Shown here in pieces: positions 12,447 through 22,708 of a DNA stretch of 64,000 nucleotides. The notes under the pieces are model-generated. The model ran no database searches. It was not told the origin of the DNA and saw only the letters and a program-made list of their open reading frames with translations. Every line of letters starts with the position of its first letter. Position 1 is the stretch's first letter. Source of the stretch: [Anoxybacillus] calidus (lineage in GTDB: Bacteria > Bacillota > Bacilli > Bacillales > Anoxybacillaceae); the NCBI RefSeq assembly GCF_013760845.1, contig NZ_JACDUU010000003.1:244606-308605 (forward strand). The letters run 5' to 3'. The position numbers and the translations under genes were made by a program.

Positions 12447-12466
12447 TGTAATATTTTTTGTGCATT

Positions 12467-12508
12467 TTGTAAAAAATATTTTACAATTTGGAATTAAAAT
12501 ACTATAAT
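12467..12508 (+). promoter_or_regulatory. Promoter and palindromic operator of the CylR2-like gene
   Basis: Perfect palindrome TTGTAAAA-N4-TTTTACAA (12467-12486) overlaps the −35 box TTTACA (12480-12485). A 17-base spacer leads to TATAAT (12503-12508). This geometry fits autorepression. CylR2 is known to bind a palindrome in the cytolysin promoter region. Confidence 0.7.
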
Positions 12509-12526
12509 GTATTTGGAGGTGATATT

Positions 12527-12727
12527 TTGTTAAGCAATCGAATTGTGGTTTTTCGAGCTGAAAAGGGATGGACTCAGCAGGATTTAGCGGAGAGAGTAGG
12601 TGTTAGTCGTCAAACGATTGCTGCCTTAGAAAAGAATAAGTACAATCCATCGCTAATCCTTGCTTTTCGAATTGCTCATGCCTTCGGTAAACCGTTAACT
12701 GAAATTTTTGAGTTTAAGGAGGAATAA
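12527..12727 (+). CDS. CylR2-like HTH repressor
   Basis: Sixty-six residues from TTG 12527, placed by GGAGGTGAT seven bases upstream. It is a Cro/CI-type helix-turn-helix protein ([26 protein letters not shown]). Length and sequence match CylR2, the cytolysin repressor, which also contains [15 protein letters not shown] followed by PL..IF. It has no other domain. It abuts the small membrane protein, copying the CylR1-CylR2 pairing, although the gene order is reversed. Its probable targets are its own promoter and the repeated half-sites upstream of the precursors; that is inferred from the shared motif. Confidence 0.88.
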   Translation: MLSNRIVVFRAEKGWTQQDLAERVGVSRQTIAALEKNKYNPSLILAFRIAHAFGKPLTEIFEFKEE

Positions 12728-12729
12728 TT

Positions 12730-13014
12730 ATGTTGTTCTTGAAGTGCTTGCTGTTGCTTTTAGGAATGGTAGGTCAGATGTATGTATTGAAATTTCAGAG
12801 CAGTTTAGAGGGAAAGGACGAAAGAGGAGTGGAGATTCAATATCAGACGACTCGTTTTTTATTTCATCTATTTTATTTAGGTGTTGTTATCTTGTTGATT
12901 TTAAATTTGATTGGATACATCACTCCGAAACAATTAGTTGATATCTTGCTGTATTTCTTTGTCTCTTTAGGAATATTTGGTGCGGTGTATTCCTATTTAA
13001 AGAGACGTATATAA
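12730..13014 (+). CDS. Small membrane protein, CylR1-like partner
   Basis: Ninety-four residues with three predicted membrane segments (about 1-18, 48-65 and 72-88) and a short charged loop (SSLEGKDERGVEIQYQTTR) between the first two. It starts two bases after the regulator stop, so the two are translationally linked. Proteins of this layout accompany CylR2-type repressors and are thought to modulate them. I see no catalytic motif. Assignment rests on context and topology. Confidence 0.75.
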   Translation: MLFLKCLLLLLGMVGQMYVLKFQSSLEGKDERGVEIQYQTTRFLFHLFYLGVVILLILNLIGYITPKQLVDILLYFFVSLGIFGAVYSYLKRRI

Positions 13015-13091
13015 GATCATGGTAACCATTTTTCGAATATGAGAACATCTAATCACGGGTTGATAAAAATACATTAAGGGAGCGGAGAAAA

Positions 13092-13976
13092 TTGACTTTA
13101 GAGGTTTATGATTTACATAAGTTTTTTGGGAATGTAATAGCGGTGAATAATCTCAGCTTCGTTTTAAAAAGAGGAGAGGTCCTTGGATTATTAGGTCAAA
13201 ATGGGGCAGGCAAGACAACCACTATCAAAATGCTTTTAGGATTATTAACGCCGGATAAAGGAGTTATTATGTGGGATGGGAAAAAACTGGATAGATCAAG
13301 CGTTTCTATTGGATATTTGCCGGAGGAAAGAGGATTATATCCCAAAAGTAAAGTTATAGATCAGCTTCGATTTTTTGGCCAGTTAGAGGGAATGAGCAAA
13401 AAATCGGTTGATCAATCCGTTAATTATTGGATGGAAAAACTCGGGATGTCTAATTATAAATCTATGCGTGCTAATGAATTATCAAAAGGGAATCAACAAA
13501 AAATACAGCTAATTGGTACTTTATTGCATAATCCTGAGATTGTCATTTTAGATGAGCCATTTAGTGGATTGGATCCGATTAATGCAAGTTTGCTTTCTTC
13601 CATTATCGAAGAACAGATTAAATTAGGAAAAACCGTAATATTATCAAGTCATCGAATGGAGCAAATTGAAAAATTCTGTAAAAAAATTTGCATATTGAAA
13701 AAAGGTCGAGTTGTCCTTTCAGGTAAATTAGATGAAATTAAACAAAATTATAGCTATCGAAATTTTACTTTAACAGCTTCGCCAGAAACAGAAGAATTTA
13801 TTAAAAAGCTAGGATTGCCTTATAAAAAAGAGGCTGCAGAAATTATCATAAAGGTCAAAAATTATGATGAATCAATTCAACTGGTTAATCTATTCAAACA
13901 AAATAGCATACCTATTCGAAATTTTCAAGTAGCGGAGCCATCTTTAAACGAAATATTTATTGAGAAGGTGAAATAA
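13092..13976 (+). CDS. ABC transporter ATPase (NatA/YhaQ-like), possible immunity
   Basis: 294 residues from TTG 13092 with GGGAGCGGAG upstream. Walker A is GQNGAGKTT, the signature is ELSKGNQQK, Walker B is VILDEPFSGLDP, and the switch His lies in LSSHRMEQ. The C-terminal extension of about 70 residues is of the DUF4162 type found in NatA/YhaQ exporters. The permease follows four bases later. Placement at the end of a lanthipeptide cluster suggests export of the product from the producer's own membrane (LanFE-like role). A sodium or general-resistance function as in NatAB cannot be excluded. Confidence 0.9.
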   Translation: MTLEVYDLHKFFGNVIAVNNLSFVLKRGEVLGLLGQNGAGKTTTIKMLLGLLTPDKGVIMWDGKKLDRSSVSIGYLPEERGLYPKSKVIDQLRFFGQLEGMSKKSVDQSVNYWMEKLGMSNYKSMRANELSKGNQQKIQLIGTLLHNPEIVILDEPFSGLDPINASLLSSIIEEQIKLGKTVILSSHRMEQIEKFCKKICILKKGRVVLSGKLDEIKQNYSYRNFTLTASPETEEFIKKLGLPYKKEAAEIIIKVKNYDESIQLVNLFKQNSIPIRNFQVAEPSLNEIFIEKVK

Positions 13977-13979
13977 AAA

Positions 13980-15203
13980 ATGAATAAGTTTTTAGTGGTA
14001 TTTAAATTTTATTTGACTCAAACGTTATTTGCTAAGTCTACTGTTATTTCTTCGATTGTGATTTACTTTATTATTATGGGGATATTCGGTATTGACCGCT
14101 TTGCAAAAGGCAAGGAAGAAGATAAAAATATTGCTTTTATTTCTTCACAAATACCATATTCAGTGGACCTTGAATCTCTAAATGAGGGCTTAAAGTCAGT
14201 TAACCTACATTTTGAAAGAGAAGAATCTTTATCGAAATTAAAAAAAGATGTAAAAAACGGGAAATTAGATGGAATTATCCTCTTAGAGAAGCAAACACCT
14301 CCTTCTATTACCTATATTTATAAATCATATGAAGATTCTAAAATTATAGCTGCAGTTTCTCAAAAAATTCAACAAGCATATATAATGAAAGTGATTGATG
14401 AAAGTAAGGTTGATCCAGAAATAGTAAACAAGTTGTTAACACCAGTCAAAATAAAGAAAGAGGCTATAAAAGATACGAGAGAAGCATTTGGTATTGTGTA
14501 TAGTTTTGTTTTTTTAATGTATATTTTTATAGCAACCTTTGGGCAAATGATAGCAAGTTCCATTGTCTCGGAAAAATCATCCCGTGTAATAGAGGTAATT
14601 ATTTCAAAAGTAAAGCCAATTTATATGATGTACGCAAAGATTCTTGCGATTCTATTCGCAGGGTTGGCTCAGTTTTTTATTATTATGCTGGCATTCGGTA
14701 CAAGTTATTTGTTAGGATGGTTCGACGAGGATGGTCTTTCTATATTTGGTCTAAATATTAATTTGCAAAATCTTTCACTATTTGTTATTGTATCATTCTT
14801 GATTTATTTCATTTTAGGTTTTTTACTTTATGCGCTGCTATATGCAGCAGTAGGTGCTACCGTAAGTCGTACGGAAGATTTAAGTTCAGGTTTATCACCA
14901 ATTATTATTCTTGTGATGTGCGCTTTATTTATTGGAATGAGATCTTTATTTAATCCATCAAGCGATATCGTAGTGATTAGCTCCTATATACCTGTTTTTT
15001 CACCAATTGTAACATTTTCAAGAATTATGGTTGAAGAGGCCAGTTATGGGGAAATTGGTATAACAGTACTATTGCTTGTATGTAGCATTTTTTTCATGAA
15101 TCGTCTGGTCAGCATCATTTACGTTAATAGCGTTACGAACTATAGGGGGAAATTAAAAATGAAAGAGTTAGTTCAGGTAGTAAGGAAAGGGATAGAGATG
15201 TAA
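13980..15203 (+). CDS. ABC-2 type permease (NatB/YhaP-like)
   Basis: 407 residues. One N-terminal membrane helix (about 20-36) is followed by an extracytoplasmic domain of about 130 residues, then five or six helices from about residue 168 onward, including ILVMCALFIGMRSLF. This is the layout of ABC2_membrane_3 (NatB/YhaP) proteins. It is the membrane partner of the ATPase four bases upstream and the last gene of the accessory block. A hairpin with a T run follows. Confidence 0.88.
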   Translation: MNKFLVVFKFYLTQTLFAKSTVISSIVIYFIIMGIFGIDRFAKGKEEDKNIAFISSQIPYSVDLESLNEGLKSVNLHFEREESLSKLKKDVKNGKLDGIILLEKQTPPSITYIYKSYEDSKIIAAVSQKIQQAYIMKVIDESKVDPEIVNKLLTPVKIKKEAIKDTREAFGIVYSFVFLMYIFIATFGQMIASSIVSEKSSRVIEVIISKVKPIYMMYAKILAILFAGLAQFFIIMLAFGTSYLLGWFDEDGLSIFGLNINLQNLSLFVIVSFLIYFILGFLLYALLYAAVGATVSRTEDLSSGLSPIIILVMCALFIGMRSLFNPSSDIVVISSYIPVFSPIVTFSRIMVEEASYGEIGITVLLLVCSIFFMNRLVSIIYVNSVTNYRGKLKMKELVQVVRKGIEM

Positions 15204-15250
15204 TTTTAAGTTAGTTCTGGTCATCAGTTGAATAAATGGCGTAATAAATC

Positions 15251-15298
15251 ACTAGCACTGCATAAAACTAAATAATGAATGCAACGCTAGTATTTTTG
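15251..15298 (+). terminator. Terminator closing the lanthipeptide block
   Basis: ACTAGC-AC-TGCAT pairs symmetrically with ATGCA-AC-GCTAGT, followed by ATTTTTGTT. The rest of 15300-15600 is AT-rich with no convincing gene. On the minus strand, 15462-15590 can encode a roughly 40-residue fragment with one hydrophobic segment (FIFLAVVMLLLSVVV) that may be a membrane-protein relic. Confidence 0.75.
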
Positions 15299-15651
15299 TT
15301 CAAATCATAAAGAGCAATGATATAAGAAAATCAACCATAGCTTGTGTTTTGGTAAATAGGCATACGAATCGATTTTATGCTTATACATGTCTTTTCTCTT
15401 CTTTTGGTCTATGTCAATATTTTATTTGTGGGCAATAATAAAACAGCATGTACGTTATTTTATCCAAACGAAACATTTTTTACTACTACACTTAAAAGTA
15501 ACATTACTACAGCCAGAAAGATAAATGCAGATGAGAAATTAAAGTAACTTCTTGATTTATTGTATATCTCAATGCTCACTATTGTAGTAATGGCAAATTT
15601 ATGATATGTTTAAAATATTGCAACGTGCGTTCTTTAGAAGGAGGAGTAGAC

Positions 15652-15885
15652 ATGCATGCTCTGCTTGTGACATTATTAGTGATTGTATGTATTGGGCTAA
15701 TTGCCGTCGTTTTGCTGCAATCTGGAAGAAGCGCAGGTCTTTCCGGAGCAATTACAGGCGGTGCGGAGCAATTGTTTGGCAAGCAAAAAGCGCGCGGTAT
15801 TGATGCTGTATTGCACCGCGTAACGGTTGTGTTAGCTGTATTATTCTTTGTGTTAACGATTGCGGTAACGTATTTTCAGCTATAA
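15652..15885 (+). CDS. secG: Preprotein translocase subunit SecG
   Basis: Seventy-seven residues, two membrane helices (about 3-20 and 54-72) joined by the typical cytoplasmic loop ([22 protein letters not shown]). It assists SecYE in protein export. Start ATG 15652 is fixed by AGAAGGAGGAG upstream. As in related Geobacillus genomes it precedes est30-rnr-smpB-ssrA. The accessory block to its left separates it from eno. Confidence 0.96.
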   Translation: MHALLVTLLVIVCIGLIAVVLLQSGRSAGLSGAITGGAEQLFGKQKARGIDAVLHRVTVVLAVLFFVLTIAVTYFQL

Positions 15886-16011
15886 TAGTTTTGGGGGCGG
15901 TCCGTATATGGTGGGCTGCCTTTTCTCTTTACAACCGCTTACATCACATTATTTTCGCTTTAACACTTTAACGTAGTGGGGGTTAGACCCCATAGAAAGG
16001 AGTTATGTGCA

Positions 16012-16752
16012 ATGAAGATCGTTTCACCAAAACCGTTTTTGTTTGAGGCTGGGGAGCGCGCGGTGCTGCTTCTCCATGGATTTACAGGAAATTCATCTGA
16101 TGTACGCATGTTAGGGCGTTTTCTTGAGTCAAAAGGATATACATGTCATGCACCGATTTATAAAGGACATGGTGTGCCACCGGAAGAGCTTGTACATACA
16201 GGTCCAGATGATTGGTGGCAAGATGTGATGAATGCATATCAGTTTTTAAAAGAGAAAGGCTATGAAAAAATCGCTGCGGTTGGTTTATCGCTTGGTGGCG
16301 TATTTTCCCTTAAATTAGGTTACACTGTACCTATAACGGGTATTGTGCCGATGTGCGCTCCAATGTATATCAAAAGCGAGGAAACGATGTACCAAGGAGT
16401 TTTACAATATGCGCGTGAATATAAAAAACGTGAAGGAAAAACGCCTGAACAAATTGAAAAAGAAATGGAAGAGTTCAAAAAGACACCGATGAACACGTTA
16501 AAAGCACTGCAACAATTAATTGCTGAAGTTCGTGACAATATTGACCTTATTTATGCGCCGACATTCGTTGTTCAAGCGCGCCACGATGACATGATTAATA
16601 CTGATAGTGCAAATATTATTTATAACGGCGTGGAATCTCCAGTGAAAAAAATTAAATGGTACGAAGAGTCAGGCCATGTCATTACATTGGATAAGGAAAA
16701 GGATCAACTGCACGAAGATATTTACGAGTTTTTAGAATCATTAGATTGGTAA
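16012..16752 (+). CDS. est: Thermostable carboxylesterase Est30-type
   Basis: Alpha/beta hydrolase of 246 residues, almost the same sequence as Geobacillus stearothermophilus Est30 as I remember it. Catalytic triad is visible: Ser93 in GLSLGG, Asp192 in ARHDD and His222 in ESGHVITLD. The oxyanion region is LLLHGFTGN. It hydrolyses short-chain esters and has no signal peptide. ATG 16012 is preferred, with GAAAGGAG about nine bases upstream. The rnr gene follows 22 bases later. The natural substrate is not known. Confidence 0.95.
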   Translation: MKIVSPKPFLFEAGERAVLLLHGFTGNSSDVRMLGRFLESKGYTCHAPIYKGHGVPPEELVHTGPDDWWQDVMNAYQFLKEKGYEKIAAVGLSLGGVFSLKLGYTVPITGIVPMCAPMYIKSEETMYQGVLQYAREYKKREGKTPEQIEKEMEEFKKTPMNTLKALQQLIAEVRDNIDLIYAPTFVVQARHDDMINTDSANIIYNGVESPVKKIKWYEESGHVITLDKEKDQLHEDIYEFLESLDW

Positions 16753-16774
16753 ATCCTCGAAAGGAGGAAGATAT

Positions 16775-19096
16775 ATGGAGGAGTTAAAAGAACGGCTGTT
16801 AACGTTCATGAGAGATGAAGCTTACAAGCCGTTAACCGTGCAGGAGCTTGAGGAAGTGTTTCAAATTGAAGATGCATCGCAATTTAAGGAATTTGTGAAG
16901 GCGCTTGTCGCTATGGAAGAAGAGGGACTCATTGTGCGAACAAGAAGCAATCGCTACGGCGTGCCGGAAAAAATGAATCTTGTTCGCGGAAAAGTAACAG
17001 CACATGCGAAAGGATTTGCCTTTGTTGTCCCTGAAGACCCAACACTTGATGATATTTTTATTCCACCTTCTGAATTAAAAAACGCGATGCATGGTGACAC
17101 CGTATTAGTACGCGTCAGCTCGCAAACATCGGGAGCGCGAAAAGAAGGAACGATCGTTCGTGTTATCGAGCGCGGTGTTACAGAAATCGTCGGCACATAC
17201 ACGGAAAGCAAAAATTTCGGTTTTGTGATTCCGGATGATAAAAAAATTATCAATGACATTTTTATTCCAAAGCATGCGACAAACGGAGCCGTAGAAGGAC
17301 ATAAAGTTGTCGTGAGACTGACGACATATCCTGAAGGAAGAATGAGCGCTGAAGGGGAAGTTATTAAAATTCTTGGACATAAAAACGATCCAGGAGTTGA
17401 CATTTTATCGATTATTCATAAACACGGTTTGCCGCTTCAGTTTCCTGAGGACGTCATCGAGCATGCGAACAGCATTTCAGAAGAGATTACCGAAGAGGAT
17501 TTAAAAGGTCGCCGCGATTTGCGCGACCAAATGATTGTCACTATTGACGGAGCCGATGCAAAAGACTTAGACGATGCGGTAACAGTGACAAAACTGGAAA
17601 ACGGCAACTATAAACTAGGTGTGCATATTGCTGATGTGAGCCATTATGTGAAAGAAGGTTCACCGATTGACCGCGAAGCATACGAGCGCGGCACGAGCGT
17701 CTATTTAGTGGACCGTGTCATTCCGATGATTCCGCATCGGTTGTCCAACGGAATTTGCTCATTGAATCCGAAAGTTGACCGTCTGACGCTTTCATGCGAA
17801 ATGGAAGTCAATGAGCATGGGGAAGTCGTCAGCCATGAAATTTTCCAAAGCGTGATCAGAACAACAGAACGAATGACATACTCGGATGTCAATAAAATTC
17901 TCGTTGATAAAGACGAAGAATTGCGAAAAAAATACGAACCGCTTGTACCGATGTTTGAACGGATGGCGGAACTGGCGGAAATCTTACGCAATAAGCGAAT
18001 GAAACGCGGTGCGATCGACTTTGATTTTAAAGAAGCAAAAGTATTGGTCAATGAAGATGGAAAACCATATGATGTGGTCTTAAGGGAGCGTTCCGTTGCT
18101 GAGCGGCTCATTGAGGAATTTATGTTGCTGGCAAATGAAACTGTCGCTGAACATTTTCACTGGCTGAACGTACCGTTTATTTATCGTGTCCATGAAGATC
18201 CAAAACCTGAGAAACTGCAGCGTTTCCTTGAGTTTATTACAAACTTCGGCTACGTTGTCAAAGGAACAGGAAATCAAATCCATCCGCGCGCATTGCAAGA
18301 AATTTTAGAAGCGGTGCGTGGCGAGCCGGAAGAAATGGTCGTGTCGACGGTGATGCTTCGTTCGATGAAGCAGGCGCGTTACGATGCAGAAAGTCTTGGT
18401 CACTATGGCTTATCGACAGATTTTTATACGCATTTTACGTCACCGATTCGCCGTTATCCGGATTTAATTGTCCACAGGCTCATTCGCACGTATTTAATTA
18501 ACGGACAGTTGGACAATGAAACGCAAGAAAAGTGGGCGGAAAAGCTGCCTGATATTGCAGAGCACGCTTCAAATATGGAGCGACGCGCGGTTGAAGCGGA
18601 ACGTGAAACAGATGACTTGAAGAAGACCGAGTTTATGGAAGATAAAATCGGCATGGAGTTTGATGGCATTATTAGTTCTGTCACGAACTTCGGCTTGTTT
18701 GTTGAGTTGCCAAATACGATTGAAGGTCTTGTTCATGTCAGCTACTTAACGGATGATTATTACCGCTATGATGAGCGCCATTATGCGATGATTGGCGAAC
18801 GGACTGGAAAAGTATATCGCATCGGCGATGAGATTACGGTTCGCGTCATTAATGTAAATAAAGAAGAACGCATTGTTGATTTTGAAGTCGTTGGCATGAA
18901 AGGAAATCGCAGAAAAACGGCGAAAGATGCTCCGCTTGTCATCGAGGGAAAAAAGGAGCGCAAAAAGCGAAAAAAGCCCGGCAAAGAGTCGATGGATGAT
19001 GAATGGTCAACGAAAAAACCGAAGAAGAAAAAGAAGTTTTATGAAGATATTCCAAACTTAAAAGCGAAAAAGAAGAAGAAAAAGAGAAAACGGTAA
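16775..19096 (+). CDS. rnr: Ribonuclease R
   Basis: 3'-5' exoribonuclease of 773 residues that degrades structured RNA and, with SmpB-tmRNA, non-stop mRNA. Order of domains: N-terminal winged helix (1-65), two cold-shock/OB domains (about 80-230), RNB catalytic domain (about 255-585) with [12 protein letters not shown] around residue 259 and [16 protein letters not shown]1 domain (about 627-710), and a Lys-rich tail ([12 protein letters not shown] … [10 protein letters not shown]). Sits between est and smpB-ssrA, the usual trans-translation neighbourhood. Confidence 0.97.
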   Translation: MEELKERLLTFMRDEAYKPLTVQELEEVFQIEDASQFKEFVKALVAMEEEGLIVRTRSNRYGVPEKMNLVRGKVTAHAKGFAFVVPEDPTLDDIFIPPSELKNAMHGDTVLVRVSSQTSGARKEGTIVRVIERGVTEIVGTYTESKNFGFVIPDDKKIINDIFIPKHATNGAVEGHKVVVRLTTYPEGRMSAEGEVIKILGHKNDPGVDILSIIHKHGLPLQFPEDVIEHANSISEEITEEDLKGRRDLRDQMIVTIDGADAKDLDDAVTVTKLENGNYKLGVHIADVSHYVKEGSPIDREAYERGTSVYLVDRVIPMIPHRLSNGICSLNPKVDRLTLSCEMEVNEHGEVVSHEIFQSVIRTTERMTYSDVNKILVDKDEELRKKYEPLVPMFERMAELAEILRNKRMKRGAIDFDFKEAKVLVNEDGKPYDVVLRERSVAERLIEEFMLLANETVAEHFHWLNVPFIYRVHEDPKPEKLQRFLEFITNFGYVVKGTGNQIHPRALQEILEAVRGEPEEMVVSTVMLRSMKQARYDAESLGHYGLSTDFYTHFTSPIRRYPDLIVHRLIRTYLINGQLDNETQEKWAEKLPDIAEHASNMERRAVEAERETDDLKKTEFMEDKIGMEFDGIISSVTNFGLFVELPNTIEGLVHVSYLTDDYYRYDERHYAMIGERTGKVYRIGDEITVRVINVNKEERIVDFEVVGMKGNRRKTAKDAPLVIEGKKERKKRKKPGKESMDDEWSTKKPKKKKKFYEDIPNLKAKKKKKKRKR

Positions 19097-19102
19097 AAAG
19101 TA

Positions 19103-19163
19103 AAGGGGCTAGCTCCTCGCATGCAATCAAAATATGGTAAATGTTCGAGGAAGATAGCCCCTT
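19103..19163. repeat. Imperfect inverted repeat between rnr and smpB
   Basis: AAGGGGCTA…TCCTCG pairs with CGAGGA…TAGCCCCTT around a loop of about 25 bases. There is no T run, so it may be an mRNA-stabilising hairpin or a weak terminator. Confidence 0.5.
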
Positions 19164-19243
19164 GCGAATCCCCTTATGTTCTTGAGATTTCAGAGAGTTT
19201 TTGTTAAAATGTAATTTGTCGTTACATGGGGAGGAAGAGCGCA

Positions 19244-19711
19244 ATGCCAAAAGGTGAAGGAAAACTAATTGCACAAAATAAAAAAGCGCATCATGATTAT
19301 TTCATTGAAGAAACATATGAAGCAGGTCTTGTCTTGCAAGGAACAGAAATCAAATCCATTCGCGCTGGAAAAGTGAATTTAAAAGATTCATTCGCGAAAG
19401 TGGAAAAGGGCGAAGTATTCCTTCATAATATGCATATTAGCCCTTATGAACAAGGAAACCGCTATAATCATGATCCATTGCGCACAAGAAAATTGCTTCT
19501 TCACCGCCGCGAAATTAATAAACTGATTGGCTATACAAAAGAACAAGGCTATACGCTTGTTCCGTTAAAGCTCTATGTAAAAAATGGGTTTGCCAAATTA
19601 TTGTTGGGTGTTGGTAAAGGTAAGAAAAAATACGATAAGCGCGAAGACTTGAAAAAGAGAGAGGCAAAACGTGAAATTGAACGTGCCTTCCGCGAACGTC
19701 AGAAAATGTAA
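19244..19711 (+). CDS. smpB: SsrA-binding protein
   Basis: 155 residues from ATG 19244 (GGGGAGG nine bases upstream). SmpB binds the tRNA-like part of tmRNA and carries it to stalled ribosomes. Typical motifs: [40 protein letters not shown], the [13 protein letters not shown] segment and the basic C-terminal tail that enters the mRNA channel ([21 protein letters not shown]). The ssrA gene lies 112 bases downstream. Confidence 0.97.
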   Translation: MPKGEGKLIAQNKKAHHDYFIEETYEAGLVLQGTEIKSIRAGKVNLKDSFAKVEKGEVFLHNMHISPYEQGNRYNHDPLRTRKLLLHRREINKLIGYTKEQGYTLVPLKLYVKNGFAKLLLGVGKGKKKYDKREDLKKREAKREIERAFRERQKM

Positions 19712-19727
19712 ATCCAATACTTTACAA

Positions 19728-19755
19728 TTGAAAAATGAAGTTCGTATGCTATAAT
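19728..19755 (+). promoter_or_regulatory. Probable ssrA promoter
   Basis: TTGAAA (19728-19733), 16-base spacer, TATAAT (19750-19755), about 69 bases upstream of the mature tmRNA 5' end; consistent with a 5' leader removed by RNase P. Confidence 0.6.
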
Positions 19756-19823
19756 AATAATTGTCGTTGCCAGTTAATCGTTGTGCTTAAGCTCCAATCG
19801 TTAACTCCTCTTGTTTAAAACAC

Positions 19824-20177
19824 GGGGACGTTACGGATTCGACAGGGATAGATCGAGCTTAAGCTGCGAGCCGAGGGGATCGTCCTCGTAAAAACGTCAC
19901 CTAAAGATAACTGGCAAAGAAAACTACGCTTTAGCTGCTTAATTAGTGCGGCTAGCTCCTCCCTCCATCGCCCATGTGGTAGGGTCAGGGGTTCATAACG
20001 AGTGGGATACGCCCGAGTCCGCCGTCTGAGGACGAGGGAAGAGAACAATCAGACTAGCTGCTCGGAGGCCTGTCGGTAGGCGGAAGATGCGGCGAAAGCT
20101 AAATATACCGACTACGCTCGTAGATGCTTAAGTGGCGATATCTCTGGACGTGGGTTCGACTCCCACCGTCTCCACCA
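19824..20177 (+). ncRNA. ssrA: tmRNA (10Sa RNA)
   Basis: Rescues stalled ribosomes and tags the nascent protein. The 5' end GGGGACGTTACGG pairs with the 3' end CCGTCTCC-ACCA to form the tRNA-like acceptor; the T arm GGGTTCGACTCCC and an encoded CCA (20175-20177) are present. The tag frame (19913-19942) encodes GKENYALAA and then stops, so with the tRNA-borne Ala the tag is AGKENYALAA, shorter than that of B. subtilis. Pseudoknot-rich sequence fills the middle. The 3' end also appears to be an integration site (see 26827). Confidence 0.97.
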
Positions 20178-20184
20178 TACATAA
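20166..20184 (+). repeat. Left attachment-site repeat (attL-like) in the ssrA 3' end
   Basis: CCGTCTCCACCA followed by T and ACATAA. The same 12 bases, one mismatch and six matching bases recur at 26827-26845, so 18 of 19 positions agree. The ssrA 3' end is a well-known integration target. Confidence 0.6.
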
Positions 20185-20293
20185 AACAGATGGGATGTAA
20201 AGCATATTGACTTAAACCATAAATTTGTCACTTTGGCAAGTTTATAATTCAAAAAACTTACGGCAAATATATACTTCGACATATAGTGAGTAA

Positions 20294-20336
20294 AGAGGGT
20301 ATCCCATTTTCTACTTTTGGGATACCCTCTTTTTTA
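20294..20336 (+). terminator. Strong intrinsic terminator downstream of ssrA
   Basis: AGAGGGTATCCCA (20294-20306) pairs with TGGGATACCCTCT (20318-20330), followed by TTTTT. It lies inside the putative integrated element and could now terminate ssrA transcripts. Confidence 0.92.
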
Positions 20337-20410
20337 TGATTGAAATGACTTTTTGGTAAATGTGAAATCATATCTTTATCATCCAATTATGATTTTCGCA
20401 ATGTATTTCT

Positions 20411-20634
20411 CTAATCGTGAGGTATATGTCTGCTTACATTATAAATTCTGTCATTGTATCTAATATGTACACGACGATCTTTTTGATACCAACCGTTTGG
20501 TAAATGAATCCGTGTTCTTGCGAAAACCCGGTTTTCGTAAACGACAAACCATATAATGTAATCTTTATTAACCCACCCATTTTTAGTTGGAATTCTTCAT
20601 GCTCTTTAATATCATTAAGAAAATCTTGTAACAT
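20411..20634 (-). pseudogene. Frameshifted small gene of unknown function
   Basis: From ATG 20634 the protein begins MLQDFLNDIKEHEEFQLK. At a run of five As the sensible sequence moves to another frame: KNGWVNKDYIIWFVVYENR, continuing …RIHLPNGWYQKDRRVHIRYND and ending …SRHIPHD. One added A would join both parts into about 74 residues. I do not recognise the family. A genuine frameshift or a homopolymer sequencing error would both explain it. The remaining sequence of 20340-20860 holds only the promoter of the next gene. Confidence 0.45.
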
Positions 20635-20823
20635 GGTTCGTCTTCTTTCTAACTAACTTTATATCGTCACATCATCATCTATAAGACAGGGTTCACTTAT
20701 TACTTCTCTATATATTAGAGCTAACTCTAAGTCAAGAGGTTCTTTGACAAACGCATAAGGCTAATATTGTGTATATATCAACAGAACTTTATTCATGATA
20801 AACCAAAAGAAGTGATTTATGAG

Positions 20824-20856
20824 TTGACAATATAAACTGTAATCATTATTATTACA
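20824..20856 (+). promoter_or_regulatory. Promoter and likely operator of the Rrf2-type gene
   Basis: TTGACA (20824-20829), 17-base spacer, TATTAT (20847-20852). An inverted repeat TGTAAT-N7-ATTACA (20838-20856) overlaps the −10 box, as expected for autorepression. Confidence 0.65.
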
Positions 20857-20875
20857 TTTAGGAGGAAGGTTCATT

Positions 20876-21286
20876 ATGAATAGCGATTTTTCGATTGCTG
20901 TTCACTGTGTTGCTTATCTAGCCAAAAAGCAAAACCAACGAGTGACCAGTGAAGATATCGCCCAAAGTGTTTCTGTCCACCCAGTAAGGTTAAGAAAAAT
21001 TTTGAGCACATTAAGGAAAGAAAATATTATTACTTCTAAAGAAGGGGCAAAAGGCGGATTCTCTTTAAACGATCAACCTGAGCATATTACGTTAGACAAA
21101 ATATTTAAAATCACTAGTGAGGAAACGCTTGTACCGAAATGCCCCGATTCCAATGAGAATTGCCCAATAGGTAAAAACCTATCAGATATACTTATTCGCG
21201 TTTGTCACAATGCAGAAGAACACTTTTTAAACTATTTAAAAGGTGTGACGATCAAAGATATCATTGATGAAATCAATAATAGTTAG
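20876..21286 (+). CDS. Rrf2-family transcriptional regulator
   Basis: 136 residues: N-terminal winged helix (SEDIAQSVSVHPVRLRKILSTLRK, then the wing SKEGAKGGFSL) and a C-terminal part with three Cys (PKCPDSNENCPIGK and RVCHNAEE). The Cys spacing is unlike the close cluster of IscR but could sense redox state or thiol modification, as in YwnA/NsrR-like members. Strong ribosome site AGGAGGAAGG. It precedes an mnmA gene across a hairpin. Regulated genes are probably within this element; this is inferred. Confidence 0.88.
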   Translation: MNSDFSIAVHCVAYLAKKQNQRVTSEDIAQSVSVHPVRLRKILSTLRKENIITSKEGAKGGFSLNDQPEHITLDKIFKITSEETLVPKCPDSNENCPIGKNLSDILIRVCHNAEEHFLNYLKGVTIKDIIDEINNS

Positions 21287-21306
21287 TTTTCATGCCTGAA
21301 ACAAAA

Positions 21307-21346
21307 GCACAACTAATACTTTGTGTTAGTTGTGCACCATAAATTT
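21307..21346 (+). terminator. Hairpin between the Rrf2 gene and mnmA
   Basis: Ten-bp stem GCACAACTAA/TTAGTTGTGC with a nine-base loop; a T run follows after a short spacer. A weak terminator or attenuator. Confidence 0.6.
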
Positions 21347-21392
21347 TTTTAAATATAACTGTAACAAAAAAAATTTCAGTTTAAGGAGGTGA

Positions 21393-22511
<1,119 letters not shown>

Positions 22512-22708
22512 AAAGATCGTTATGGAAATTTAAGATTTTTTCTATATATATTTGTTTTTTTACAAAATATAAATATTGTTCATATCAGTGTTCAACAGGA
22601 TTATATGGATTAGCTAGATTCAAAAGAGGTTCTTCAGTAATCGTTAAAGCTTATAAGTGTGGCATAACGTAATGATTTTAAGTGGAGTTTTCTTAGGGAG
22701 TGGTAATA

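Noticed and set aside
12112..12465. Minus-strand frame over the end of lanM
   Set aside because: It begins beyond the intrinsic terminator and lies wholly within the antisense of LanM.
16954..17403. 149-codon minus-strand frame inside rnr
   Set aside because: It is antisense to the cold-shock domains of RNase R and has no family features.
19815..20048. Minus-strand frame over tmRNA
   Set aside because: The sequence is the structured ssrA RNA, so the frame is incidental.
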